Shown here one piece after another: positions 25,996 to 36,800 of a stretch of DNA of 64,000 bases. The notes beneath the pieces are model-generated. The model had not been told where the DNA came from. It saw nothing but the letters and a program-made list of their open reading frames with translations, and did not search any database. Source of the DNA: an uncultured Prevotellaceae bacterium. GTDB lineage: Bacteria > Bacteroidota > Bacteroidia > Bacteroidales > Bacteroidaceae. Positions within the stretch are counted from its first letter, which is position 1, and each line of letters starts with the position of its first letter. Position numbers and translations under genes: made by a program. Location of the stretch: NCBI GenBank assembly GCA_902800585.1, contig CADCEW010000003.1, positions 1 through 64,000 of the forward strand, read 5' to 3'.

Positions 25996-27798
25996 ATGCA
26001 GGATATCAGAAACATAGCGATTATCGCTCACGTGGACCACGGAAAAACAACCCTCGTGGACAAGATGATGCTGGCAGGCAATTTGTTCCGTGAGGGACAA
26101 AACCTGAGTAGCCAAGTACTGGATGCTAATGACTTGGAGCGCGAACGAGGCATCACGATTCTCTCGAAGAATGTAAGTATCAACTGGAAAGGCACCAAAA
26201 TCAATATCATTGACACTCCGGGACACTCTGACTTCGGTGGTGAAGTGGAGCGTGTGCTGAACATGGCAGACGGTTGTCTGTTGTTAGTAGACGCTTTCGA
26301 GGGTCCGATGCCACAGACACGTTTCGTGTTGCAGAAAGCATTGCAGATTGGTTTGAAACCCATCGTTGTGGTTAACAAGGTCGATAAACCTAACTGTCGT
26401 CCTGAGGAGGTCTATGAGATGGTCTTCGACCTGATGTTCTCGTTGGATGCAACAGAAGACCAGTTGGACTTCCCTGTGGTTTATGGTTCTGCGAAAAACG
26501 GTTGGATGGGTGAGGACTATAACACGCCTACCAACGACATCACTTATCTGTTGGATAAGATTGTGGAGGTGATTCCTGCTCCGAAACAGTTGGAGGGCAC
26601 GCCCCAGATGCTGATTACGTCTCTCGACTATTCGAGTTATACGGGTCGTATCGCTGTGGGACGTGTGCATCGTGGTTCTCTGAAGGATGGTCAGCAGGTG
26701 ACTATTTGTCATCGTGACGGTTCTATGGAGAAAACGAAGATCAAGGAACTGCATACCTTTGACGGTATGGGACACAGCCGTATCGACCAGGTAGACTGTG
26801 GCGACATCTGTGCTGTCATCGGATTGGAGAAGTTTGAGATTGGCGATACTATCTGTGACGTAGAGAATCCGGAACCGCTACCGCCTATCGCTATCGACGA
26901 GCCGACGATGTCGATGCTCTTTACCATCAACGACTCCCCTTTCTTCGGTAAGGAGGGTAAGTTCGTCACCAGCCGTCATATCAATGACCGCTTGGAAAAG
27001 GAGTTGGAGAAGAACCTCGCCCTGCGTGTCGAGCCTTTTGAGGATGCTACCGATAAATGGATTGTCAGTGGTCGTGGTGTATTACACCTCTCCGTGCTGA
27101 TTGAGACGATGCGTCGCGAGGGCTATGAGTTGCAGGTAGGACAGCCACAGGTTATCTATAAGGAGATAGACGGTAAGAAGTGTGAGCCTATCGAGGAACT
27201 CACCATCAACGTCCCCGAGGAGTTTGCCTCAAAGATGATTGATATGGTGACACGCCGTAAGGGTGAGATGACTTCCATGGAGTCTCAGGGAGAGCGTACG
27301 AATATCGAGTTCGATATTCCTTCCCGTGGTATCATCGGCTTGCGTACCAATGTACTGACAGCCTCACAGGGCGAAGCCATCATGGCGCACCGTTTCAAAG
27401 AGTACCAGCCGTATAAGGGTGATATCGAGCGTCGTATCAATGGTTCGATGATTGCCTTGGAGACAGGTACCGCCTTCGCTTATTCTATTGATAAACTGCA
27501 AGACCGTGGTAAGTTCTTTATCGACCCGGGCGAAGAGGTGTATATGGGGCAGGTCGTCGGTGAGCATGTCCATGACAACGACCTCGTCGTCAATGTGGCA
27601 AAGGCAAAGCAACTCACGAACGTCCGTGCCTCTGGTACGGATGATAAGGCACGCATCATTCCCAAGACTGTCATGTCACTCGAAGAGTGTTTGGAGTATA
27701 TCAAGGAAGATGAACTCGTCGAGGTTACTCCCCAGTCCATGCGTATGCGTAAGATCATCCTTGACCACGATCAGCGTAAGAAGGCGAATAAGGTGTAA
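25996..27798 (+). CDS. typA: ribosome-associated translational GTPase BipA/TypA
   Basis: BipA is an EF-G-like GTPase that assists ribosome assembly and stress adaptation. The 600 residues contain the G1 loop [14 protein letters not shown] near 11-24, [11 protein letters not shown] (G2), [14 protein letters not shown] (G3), VVNKVDKPN (G4), then the EF-G-like domains and the BipA-specific C-terminal region ([32 protein letters not shown]). It is transcribed alone and divergently from rpsO. Confidence 0.98.
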   Translation: MQDIRNIAIIAHVDHGKTTLVDKMMLAGNLFREGQNLSSQVLDANDLERERGITILSKNVSINWKGTKINIIDTPGHSDFGGEVERVLNMADGCLLLVDAFEGPMPQTRFVLQKALQIGLKPIVVVNKVDKPNCRPEEVYEMVFDLMFSLDATEDQLDFPVVYGSAKNGWMGEDYNTPTNDITYLLDKIVEVIPAPKQLEGTPQMLITSLDYSSYTGRIAVGRVHRGSLKDGQQVTICHRDGSMEKTKIKELHTFDGMGHSRIDQVDCGDICAVIGLEKFEIGDTICDVENPEPLPPIAIDEPTMSMLFTINDSPFFGKEGKFVTSRHINDRLEKELEKNLALRVEPFEDATDKWIVSGRGVLHLSVLIETMRREGYELQVGQPQVIYKEIDGKKCEPIEELTINVPEEFASKMIDMVTRRKGEMTSMESQGERTNIEFDIPSRGIIGLRTNVLTASQGEAIMAHRFKEYQPYKGDIERRINGSMIALETGTAFAYSIDKLQDRGKFFIDPGEEVYMGQVVGEHVHDNDLVVNVAKAKQLTNVRASGTDDKARIIPKTVMSLEECLEYIKEDELVEVTPQSMRMRKIILDHDQRKKANKV

Positions 27799-27864
27799 TC
27801 TACATTCTTGAGTTTTCTATTCATACACTTATACAGTAAATACACTTAATTTCTAAAAAGTTAT

Positions 27865-27888
27865 GCGTACGTATGTGCGTACGTACGC
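27865..27888. repeat. GCGTACGTA inverted repeat with perfect 12-bp palindrome
   Basis: GCGTACGTA at 27865-27873 pairs with TACGTACGC at 27880-27888, and GCGTACGTACGC at 27877-27888 is itself a perfect palindrome. There is no adjacent T-run, so it is more like a protein-binding site than a terminator. Confidence 0.7.
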
Positions 27889-28196
27889 GAGGTCTCTTAG
27901 ATTTTTTGTGTCATTTCCGTCATTGTGTCATTAAGCATCTCTATTGCGGGTGCAAATATACAACATTCAAAAAGTGAATTGACGACCTTCGTGGCACATC
28001 CTTACTCTTTTAGACCATACTTAACAAAGTTTAACCATAATTTCAGATTTTAGTTATATATATACAACCAACAATCCAACTTTTTTACAAAATAAACAAT
28101 CTCACCATCTTTCCAGGATATGCAAACAATGCTCCGAATGATTAGCGATACATTCAAAAAAAACTTCACTTTTCTTTGTTTTTCCAAAAAATTAAT

Positions 28197-28204
28197 TACC
28201 TTTG
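28197..28204 (+). promoter_or_regulatory. promoter for the exported-protein pair
   Basis: TACCTTTG with TTTG at 28175-28178 as the -33 element (18-base spacing). The ATG is at 28253. Confidence 0.75.
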
Positions 28205-28252
28205 CAAGAAATAATTTATACGCATTTAAAATAAAAATAAATTAGACTATCT

Positions 28253-31216
28253 ATGTATATTCGATTAATCAATTTTATGATACTGTTCTTCTTTGTTGGA
28301 GCCAGTACAATTAAAGCCCAGGAGACTACGGAGACCTCCATGGATGAGAGATTTAACGATGGTAAGATGCCTTATGGATGGTATTCCGAAGGATGGCAGG
28401 TTAAGGACGGCGTAGCCCAGAAAGGAGGTGGCGGTTTCGACATGACGACCATGATGGGTGGTGGTAGTGACTTTAATTACTTGATGACTCCTCCTCTCCA
28501 AGTAAAGGATGGTGAGAATCTGGTTCTAAAAGCTAAGAAAGGTAAGGATAGTGGTATGGGTTCCATGATGGGTGGTGGTAGCGACTCTACTTTTATCGTC
28601 GAGCGGTCCATCTACAGTGAACACCGTTGGGTAAAGGTGGCTGATTTTACTACCGAACTCGATACTATCTATAAAACTTTTACCGTATCGGGTACCGCAG
28701 CAGGCGAATACCGTTTCCGTTTCAGAGGTGGTGCCAATATCGAGATTGATTCGGTGGCAGGTTCCTCTATTGACCTCGAGGCTCCCGATATTCAGGTTCT
28801 CTGTGACAGTGTAGTTGCCAAGGATGTAGATTTAGGTGTCTGCACCAAAGACAGCACCGTGAAGTTTCTGGTGGTCAATACTGCTACGGGAACGTTGAAT
28901 ACGACTATTAAGGTGTATGACGATACCCCCTATACACTCAATAAAAACGAACTGGCTGTTGCTGCTGGCGACTCTTTGGATGTTGACCTTACCTTTGTCT
29001 ACCAGAACGCTACGCCAGGCAAGAACAGTACACAGATATCTTTTGTTCCAGAGAAATTGAGTGTCTATGGCATAAGTTATAACGTTGATGCTGTTGTAGC
29101 GGAGCCAAATGTATGGCAGGAGACATTCGATGACGACGTCAAGCCAGAAGGCTGGTTTACAGAAGGCTGGCAGTTTAAGGATCATACAGCATCCATCATC
29201 AAGCCCTCCGATGGTATGGAAGGTATGATGGGCGGCAGTGCTCCCTTCTATTATTTGATGACTCCTGTGGTGACCATTGAGAATCAAAGTCAGACGCTGA
29301 TCTTTTCGGCTAAGACTACAGGCGACAGTGGTATGGGCTCTATGATGGGAGGAGGCGGTTCTACATTCAGCCTTGAGAAATCACTCTATGGTAGCAATCG
29401 CTGGGAGAAGGTCAAGGACTTCTCTGAGGAAGTGGATACCACGTTCACCAGCATGTGGGCGTCGTATATGGCTCCTGGTGACTATCGCTTCCGTTTTGTG
29501 GCTTCCGATAGTATTGTTATCAATTCGGTAGCAGGCTTCCAAATAAAGGAAAATGCCCCTGACCTATATGTTACTGTTGACGGCAAAGTCGTCAGGGATA
29601 TTAACTTAGGCATGCAGCAGGCTAATGCAGAGAAGACAATCATGGTTATCAATACCGGCAACGGCATACTTCATGCCAAGGCTGTACTGAAAAACGAGAC
29701 TGACTTTAGTATCAGTGAGTCAGACCTTGCCATTGCTGCCGGTGATACTGCCAAGGTGGTGGTGACATTCCTCTATGACCCACAGAAACAGGGTATTAAC
29801 AGCTCACTCATAACTATTACTCCTTCAGACGAGTTGTTGAAACCCTATTCGTTGAACATACAGGCTTATACTACCTATACAGAAGCCTGGAGCGAGGACT
29901 TCGAACCTGTATACGTGATAGAAGACGAGTCGCAACCTCTGCCATTCCCTGTAGGGTGGGAGACTACAGGTTGGACGGTTAGCAAGCCCAGTAACGATGG
30001 AATGATGGCTATGTTCGGTGGTGGCGGTGAAGAGAAGTCATGGATGGCTACTACCGATAGCGAGAACTTTGAGTTGATTACACCGCGTTTGCAAGCCCAC
30101 AAGGATGACGTGCTGCAGTTCCTCGCAGATATGAGCGGCGGTGGCATGATGGCTATGTTTGGCGGTGGTGGTAGTGGTCTTCTGAATGTCTATTATAAGA
30201 GAGATGTTGATGATGAATGGACGCTGTACGACACGTTCACCCAATCGGGAATGGTTTATTTCAAGGCTCCATATTCTGGTGTCTATCAATTGATGTTCAA
30301 GGGTAGTTCCGTTTCTCTCGATGACTTTAAGGGTTTCCGCCTGCCTATAGAAGAGGCTGGGTTGATAGACGGTGCAGACAAAGAAAACAATGCCGTGCTT
30401 GAGAAGTATGATGGTTTGAACGTTAACATGATATACGACCGTGTGCTTGCGGCAGTAGAGAATGCTGACGGCACTTGGACTCCTAAGGCATATACCGTTT
30501 GCCTTCCTTATGAACTGCCGTTTGCCGATTACGAAGAGGCTGGGAAGGTGAAGCTCTACCAACTGTCGTACGTGGATAACTACTACAAACAGTTCATATT
30601 TACCAATGTTTCAGACACGATTAAGGCAGGTCAGGCTTATCTGGCTATTGTCGAACAGGGAAATGTCCGCTTGAACGGCTATGATGTCAAGGTGAAAGGT
30701 ACGATAGAAGACACAGACAGTAAAGTCGTGAACGACTATGAGAAGTGGTTCTTTGACAAGGAAGAGTTGAGGTTGGGCATTTGGCAGGGAACATTCAGTA
30801 AAATGTCAGCAGCCGAAGATGTCTTCATGTACTGTCTGATTTCCGATGGCACATGGAAACGCTTATCTGCCGGTACTGACGGACAGCCCCCAGTGCTCAA
30901 CGCTTTCCGTGCCTGCCTGTTGGCAGACCAGGATATGGATCAATCTTACACAATAGATTCTGCTCCGAAACGTGCTGCAACGGTAGTTAGCAGTTATCAG
31001 ACCATGTTCGGCAACGACGACGAAGTGACCGATCGGCCAGAACTGCTGTACGAGGGTGATATCCTTAATATTGGGGGAGCTACTGACATCAGTCCCACTA
31101 TACATACCATTGACAAGGATGGTACACATCGCTATTACGATCTTCATGGACGTTTGTTGAAAGATAAACCCCAGCATGGTATCTATATTGATAATGGTAA
31201 AAAAATCATTCGGTAG
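28253..31216 (+). CDS. large secreted protein with three repeated modules and Met/Gly-rich loops
   Basis: The 987 residues begin with a signal peptide (cleavage near IKAQ). Three modules of about 250, 250 and 170 residues follow, each starting with a WxxEGWQ-like strand and a YLMTP or LITP segment as in jelly-roll 'choice-of-anchor' domains of Bacteroidota exoproteins. Each module has two Met/Gly loops: residues 64-72, 102-110, 322-329, 361-370, 584-592 and 632-640 (MTTMMGGGS, MGSMMGGGS, MEGMMGGS, MGSMMGGGGS, MMAMFGGGG twice). The first two modules end in Ig-like/ASPM-type segments. The C-terminus (YYDLHGRLLKDKPQHGIYID) is a Prevotella-type terminal domain. Function unknown; adhesion or carbohydrate or metal binding are possibilities. 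Confidence 0.85.
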   Translation: MYIRLINFMILFFFVGASTIKAQETTETSMDERFNDGKMPYGWYSEGWQVKDGVAQKGGGGFDMTTMMGGGSDFNYLMTPPLQVKDGENLVLKAKKGKDSGMGSMMGGGSDSTFIVERSIYSEHRWVKVADFTTELDTIYKTFTVSGTAAGEYRFRFRGGANIEIDSVAGSSIDLEAPDIQVLCDSVVAKDVDLGVCTKDSTVKFLVVNTATGTLNTTIKVYDDTPYTLNKNELAVAAGDSLDVDLTFVYQNATPGKNSTQISFVPEKLSVYGISYNVDAVVAEPNVWQETFDDDVKPEGWFTEGWQFKDHTASIIKPSDGMEGMMGGSAPFYYLMTPVVTIENQSQTLIFSAKTTGDSGMGSMMGGGGSTFSLEKSLYGSNRWEKVKDFSEEVDTTFTSMWASYMAPGDYRFRFVASDSIVINSVAGFQIKENAPDLYVTVDGKVVRDINLGMQQANAEKTIMVINTGNGILHAKAVLKNETDFSISESDLAIAAGDTAKVVVTFLYDPQKQGINSSLITITPSDELLKPYSLNIQAYTTYTEAWSEDFEPVYVIEDESQPLPFPVGWETTGWTVSKPSNDGMMAMFGGGGEEKSWMATTDSENFELITPRLQAHKDDVLQFLADMSGGGMMAMFGGGGSGLLNVYYKRDVDDEWTLYDTFTQSGMVYFKAPYSGVYQLMFKGSSVSLDDFKGFRLPIEEAGLIDGADKENNAVLEKYDGLNVNMIYDRVLAAVENADGTWTPKAYTVCLPYELPFADYEEAGKVKLYQLSYVDNYYKQFIFTNVSDTIKAGQAYLAIVEQGNVRLNGYDVKVKGTIEDTDSKVVNDYEKWFFDKEELRLGIWQGTFSKMSAAEDVFMYCLISDGTWKRLSAGTDGQPPVLNAFRACLLADQDMDQSYTIDSAPKRAATVVSSYQTMFGNDDEVTDRPELLYEGDILNIGGATDISPTIHTIDKDGTHRYYDLHGRLLKDKPQHGIYIDNGKKIIR

Positions 31217-31219
31217 GCT

Positions 31220-32701
31220 ATGAAAAGATTTTTCTATTTGATTCTTGTCGCAATCTTATGCTGTGGTGGACTGATGTTTACCTCATGCTCTTCCGATGAT
31301 ACTGAGATTGCCCCGAATCCTCCAGATCCTGATGATCCCGATGATCCTGAAACGGATCCCTATCAGAAGTATGGAGATTTGATACAGCATATTCAGGAAG
31401 ACGCGAAGTTGTTGGCTGAAAACCTTAACTTCGACATGGTGAACACGACAGTCGATATTAATACTCAACTGTTGCGAGTTATGGATAAGGGGCGCAACTT
31501 CACCGCAAATATCAAGACACTTATTGCGCTTATGGCTGTTCAAAATGCCGTGCAGCATATCAAGAGCGTCCCTGCTGATTCTGAGTTGGCTAAGATGGGT
31601 TATACTGCTTACATACCTCTTGATATCAGTTCATTCGGTGTCCGTGTGGTCTTTGACGAACGTGGTGACTATAAAGTGAGTCCTGCTGAGGGGCTGGAGT
31701 ACATCTTCCCTGCCACCATAGAGGGTGTGGGTAAGACAGTCTATAAGATGTCACTGAAGAACAACGGTGAGTGGTATGAGTCGGTATCACCCGGCAATTT
31801 CCGTCAAGTGAAAGGCTTAGCGTGTATCACTCGTATCCCCAAGGCCATGACGCTGACGTTAAGCGGACTCTTTGATGACAAGGAGATTAACATCCTGCAA
31901 GGTGTCGTCAACATAGAGATGGAGAATGCCCCTCAGTCGCAGTATACCGACTTCAAGAATAGCATTTTCCGCATTACTTGTCAAATGACATCTGCACTGA
32001 ATGGTTCGCAATATGGGTTACCTGACGACGACAGCAAACTTGAATTCTCTTTCGGTACCAGCGAAGAGAATCAGGCTACTATCAATTATTTTTTTACGCA
32101 GAAAGGCATGAGCGTGCTACATAGTTCAGCCCAGATAACGATGCCAGATCAGAAAGGTTTCATCGAACAACTATCAACCCTATTGCTAGACCCTTCAAGT
32201 CTCAAAAAGGATAATCTGTTGTTGACACTGGCTAATGTATTCAATAATTGTAAGGCAACACTGAACGCCACCATTCTCGATGACTTGATGTTTACTGCTG
32301 ACATTGCCGATGGTACCGTATTCTTCCAAGCATTGCAGAATGTACTACAGGAAAGCACTGACAGTGAGGTGACACAAGAGGTGTGGAACACCGATGTGGA
32401 GCAGTTAGACAAATCGTGTACCTTACTGATAAGTTATAAAGATGCGCCTGCGCAGACACCTCTGTGGCTGTTGCCTTCATGGCAGTCCGATAGTCATGGT
32501 ATCTTACCGTCACTGAAGATTGATGAACAGCCTCTCTTCATGTCCATCAATGATCTCGTAGGTGAGGAGACAGTCGGTCATATCAACAAGGTCAAGGAAC
32601 TTTCGGCAACTCCTGTGAGCAATGCTGTTGGTGTCGATATGCAATTATGTTCGAGAGTCTTACTCATGATGCCGATGAACAGTGAAGAATGGGGCTTCTG
32701 A
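31220..32701 (+). CDS. surface lipoprotein of unknown function
   Basis: A 493-residue lipoprotein: the signal peptide ends in a lipobox (LMFTSC, Cys at ~23) followed by SSDDTE, an acidic stretch of the kind that directs Bacteroidota lipoproteins to the cell surface. An Asp/Pro-rich linker (NPPDPDDPDDPETDP) is next. The rest resembles the DUF4925-type lipoproteins in general pattern, but I am not certain. It starts three bases after the preceding exported protein's stop, so the two are co-transcribed and may act together. Confidence 0.8.
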   Translation: MKRFFYLILVAILCCGGLMFTSCSSDDTEIAPNPPDPDDPDDPETDPYQKYGDLIQHIQEDAKLLAENLNFDMVNTTVDINTQLLRVMDKGRNFTANIKTLIALMAVQNAVQHIKSVPADSELAKMGYTAYIPLDISSFGVRVVFDERGDYKVSPAEGLEYIFPATIEGVGKTVYKMSLKNNGEWYESVSPGNFRQVKGLACITRIPKAMTLTLSGLFDDKEINILQGVVNIEMENAPQSQYTDFKNSIFRITCQMTSALNGSQYGLPDDDSKLEFSFGTSEENQATINYFFTQKGMSVLHSSAQITMPDQKGFIEQLSTLLLDPSSLKKDNLLLTLANVFNNCKATLNATILDDLMFTADIADGTVFFQALQNVLQESTDSEVTQEVWNTDVEQLDKSCTLLISYKDAPAQTPLWLLPSWQSDSHGILPSLKIDEQPLFMSINDLVGEETVGHINKVKELSATPVSNAVGVDMQLCSRVLLMMPMNSEEWGF

Positions 32702-32745
32702 AAAATACCAAATGAATAATTACAATTAAAATTATTATAAATAAA

Positions 32746-33787
32746 ATGAATAAGAAATCTATTAATTGGGTGTTGGCTTTCTTTGTGGTCGGTAGTCTGG
32801 CCTCATGCGGTATAGACATGCCCAAGGAGACAAAATCATCGTTTGAAACGATGACAGTGAAGAAATCAGACATTGAATTACCCTGAAGGTCAGCAGGTAA
32901 AGAAGGGGCAGACGCTCTTTATCATCGACTCCCGCAACGCTCAGCTGGAACTGGAGGCTGCACAAGCCAACCTGCAGGCAGCCCTGGCTCAGGAGAACTC
33001 TGCCAAGCTGGAGTACGAATCAAACAAGAACCTGTTTGAGAAGAAAATCGTAAGCAGCTATATGCTGAACAACTCTGAGAACTCCTACAAGCAGGCTCAG
33101 GCTTCAGTGGCTCAGGCCAGAGCTGCAGTGAACCGTGCGAAGGTGAACCTCGGTTTCTGCACCATCACGGCATCCGTACCTGGTATTATCGGCGAAATTC
33201 CTGTGCGTACTGGTGATCAGGTATCGCCTATGACACAGCTGACCATGCTGAGTGGCAATACGACGATGTATGCTGAGTTCTCGGTAACGGAGGCTATTGT
33301 CGAGGCTATGGTGAAGGAGGGCATGAAAGCCAACGAGGTAGAGAAGTATATCGCCAACCTGCCCCCCGCCACGTTTGTGATGAAGAATGGCACGGAATAT
33401 CCGCACAAGGGCCACGTGATCAGCCTGACAGGTGTAGTGAATTCAGAGACGGGGTCGCTGACCAGCAAGGTATCGTTTCCCAATCCCGACGGTCATCTGT
33501 ACTCGGGCATTCAGGGAACCATTGTCATGCCGTTCGCAGAGAAGTCGGTTATCGTAGTTCCACAGTATGCAGTGGTACGTCTGCAGGACAAAGCGCAGGT
33601 CTATAAGGTGAAGGCCGACAGCACGGCAACGGCTATCGAAGTAACTACAGAAGACACTGGCAACGGCAAGGACTTTATCGTGACTAGCGGTCTGAACGAG
33701 GGCGACCAGATTGTGACTACAGGTGCAAATAATGTAACAGAGGGACAGAAGGTGCTGTTTTCTGAAGAAGAAGTGAAAGGTGAATAA
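32746..33787 (+). pseudogene. RND efflux adaptor lipoprotein broken by an internal deletion/frameshift
   Basis: From ATG 32746 a 46-residue frame (MNKKSINWVLAFFVVGSLAS, lipobox Cys21, ending KKSDIELP) stops with TGA at 32884-32886. The remaining adaptor is open in another frame from about 32873 to 33787: EGQQVKKGQTLFIIDSRNAQ lipoyl segment, Ala/Gln-rich hairpin, FCTITASVPGIIGEIPVRTG, barrel and tail. Compared with the intact adaptor at 10951, about 25 residues (first lipoyl strands) are missing exactly at the junction and the frame changes. The downstream part could start only at a TTG and would lack the export signal, so the gene is probably dead unless the break is an assembly error. Confidence 0.8.
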
Positions 33788-33801
33788 TACGCTTCCGCAT
33801 T

Positions 33802-36800
33802 ATGAAGAACAATATATTTATTAATAAGTACGTGATGGCATGTGCCATCTCGATTGTGATAGCGCTGGTGGGCTACATCTCGATGAGCACGCTGCCAGTA
33901 GAGCAATATCCCGACATTGCACCGCCTACGGTCAATGTCAGCACCAGCTATACCGGTGCTGACGAGAACACGGTGATGAAATCGGTCATCCAGCCGCTGG
34001 AAGAGGCCATCAATGGCGTGAATGACATGACCTATATGACCTCAAAAGCCTCGTCGAATGGTGATGTGGAAATCAACGTCTATTTCAAGCAGGGTACCGA
34101 CCCCGACATGGCGACGGTGAATGTGCAGAACCGCGTAACGCGCGCACAGGCTCTGTTGCCTGCTGACGTGAACAAGGTCGGTGTGAAAGTGGAGAAGCGA
34201 CAGAACAACATCCTGCGCATTTTCGCCGTGAGGAGTGCCGACGGCAAGTATGATGAGGACTTCGTGTCGAACTACGTTGATATCAACATCAAGCCGAAAC
34301 TGATGCGTGTCACCGGTGTGGGTAACGTACTGAGCTTAGGTAACACCTATGCCCTGCGCATCTGGCTGAAGCCCGATGTGATGGCACAGTACGGTCTGAC
34401 GCCTAACGATGTCTTCGCTGCTATCGGTGGACAGAGCTTTGTAGCTGGTGTGGGTTCCTTGGGTGAACAGTCGGAGAACTCCTACCAGTACTCCATGCAG
34501 TACAAGGGTACGCTGAAGACCATCGAAGAGTTCAACAACATCGTGCTGCGTACCAGTGGCGGCGGCATCTTGCACCTGAGCGATGTGGCTGAGGTGAAGA
34601 TTGGGGCCATGAGCTACAACTTCACATCCAACATTCAGGACAAGCCGGGTGCCATCTGCATGGTGTTCGCGGCTCCAGGTGCTAATGCCACGCAGGTGAA
34701 CGCCAGCATCAACAAAACGTTTGAGGAGATGAAGGCAACGATGCCAGCCGGACTGGAGTTCGTAACCCTGATGACCAGCGATGACTTCTTGTTCGCCGCC
34801 ATCCACAATGTGGTGGAGACACTTGTTATCGCCATCATCCTCGTGGTGCTCGTGGTGTTCTTCTTCCTGCAAAACCTCAAGGCTACCATCATCCCGTCCA
34901 TCTCTATTATCGTGTCGCTGCTGGGCACCTTTGCCGTTGTGTCAATATGCGGTTTCTCGCTCAACATCCTGACGCTGGCCATCGGTACGGTGGTGGATGA
35001 TGCTATTGTGGTGGTAGAGGCTGTCATGGCGAAGATGGAGAGCGGTATCAGCGATGCCCGCGAAGCTACCCGACAGGCTATGAGCGAAGTGTCGGTAGCC
35101 GTTGTATCGTGTACCTTGGTATTCATGGCGGTGTTCATCCCCGTGACCTTCATGCCAGGCACCTCAGGTACGTTCTTCACTCAGTTTGGTATCACCATTG
35201 CCTCGTCCGTAGGTCTGTCGTGCATATCGGCCCTGACGCTGTGTCCAGCCCTCTGCGCCATCATGATGCGCGTCACGGAAGGCAAGAAGGAAGGCAAGAG
35301 CCTGACCTATTATACCAAGAAAGCCTACGATGTCAGCTATAGCGCCATCTATAATAAATACAGCAAGGCTGTCCAGAAGTTCATCAAGCGCCCCATGCTG
35401 GCATGGAGTTTCCTGGCTTTGGCTGCCGTGCTACTGGTGTTCTTCATGAAGAGCCTGCCTTCAGGTCTCGTGCCGCAGGAGGACCAGGGCGTGTTCTTGG
35501 TTGAGATACAAGCTCCGGAAGGCTCCACACTGAAGCAGACTCGTGAGATGGCGAAAGCTGTTGAGGCTAAGGTGAAGAATATTCCAGAACTGGAGAGTTT
35601 CGCTTTAGTCTGTGGCTATGGTATGATATCGGGTGCCGGTTCCAACTACGGTACGATGGTGGTACGTCTGAAGAACTGGGATGAACGCCCTGGCATGAAC
35701 CATCTGCTAACGCTCGTCATGTACCGTTTCTACTTCGACTGCCAAGATATCAAGAACTTGCGGGTAATTCCGTTCGAGATGCCTCAGATTCCAGGCTATG
35801 GTACCAGTAACGATATCATGCTCATGGTAGAAGATCCAACAGACGGTAATCTGTCGGAGTTTGCCAAGCATACTGAGCATTTCCTGGCCAAACTGTCTGA
35901 ACGCCCGGAGATTGCCACTGCCATGTCAACATACTCTGAGCGCTTCCCGAAGTATCAGGTTGATGTCGATGCTGCCCAGTGCAACCGTGCTGGTGTAACA
36001 CCCGAAGCCGTACTCAACACGCTGGGTTCTTATTGTGGTGGTGCGTATATTGGCAACTTCAACCAGTTTGGTAAGGTCTATCGCATCATGGCAGCTTCGT
36101 CACCCGAGTATCGTCTCGACCCGCAGTCACTGCAGAATATCTTCATGCAGGTGAAGAGTGGCAAGATGACCCCCATCTCCCAGTTTGTCTCGCTGAAGCA
36201 GATTGTCGGTCCGTCGAATATCGAGCACTTCAACCTGTTCCAGAGCATCACTTGCATCGTGAAACCTGGTAGCGGCTACACCGAAGGCGACGCTCATAAG
36301 GCCATTGCCGAGGTGTTCGAGAAGGAGATGCCAAAAACCGCCACCTTCGAATATAGCGGTATGTCGCGCGAGGTAGAGGAGGCTGCCGGTTCTAATGCCA
36401 CGGCGCTCATCTATGTAATCTGTGCCATCCTGATCTACCTCATCCTGGCTTCTCTATATAACTCTTGGTTCACTCCGTGGGCCGTGCTGTTCAGCGTACC
36501 GTTCGGTCTGATGGGTGCCTTCGTGTTTGCTTACCTTGGCTATATCAATGAAATACCAGGTATGGATAATAACATCTACCTGCAGACGGGTGTCATTATG
36601 CTGATTGGTCTGTTGGCCAAGACAGCCATCCTGATTACGGAGTTCGCCACTGAGCGCCGTGCCCATGGCATGAGCATCGTTGATGCCGCCTTCGAGGCTT
36701 GTAAGGAGCGTCTGCGCCCGATTCTGATGACGGTAGCCACGATGATTATCGGTATGATACCCCTCGTCATAGAGGGCGGTGCCGGTGCCAATGGTAACCG

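Larger units (their letters stand above)
27799..28252. other. 454-base gene-free region between typA and the exported-protein gene
   Basis: No coding frame is convincing. It holds a GCGTACGTA palindromic hairpin (27865-27888), three closely spaced GTCATT words at about 27910-27932, an orphan minus-strand -7 box (27953-27960) and, at its right end, the promoter of the next gene. Confidence 0.8.

Noticed and set aside
32746..33787. Programmed frameshift in the second adaptor gene
   Set aside because: No slippery sequence is seen, and about 25 conserved residues are missing at the junction, which frameshifting could not restore.
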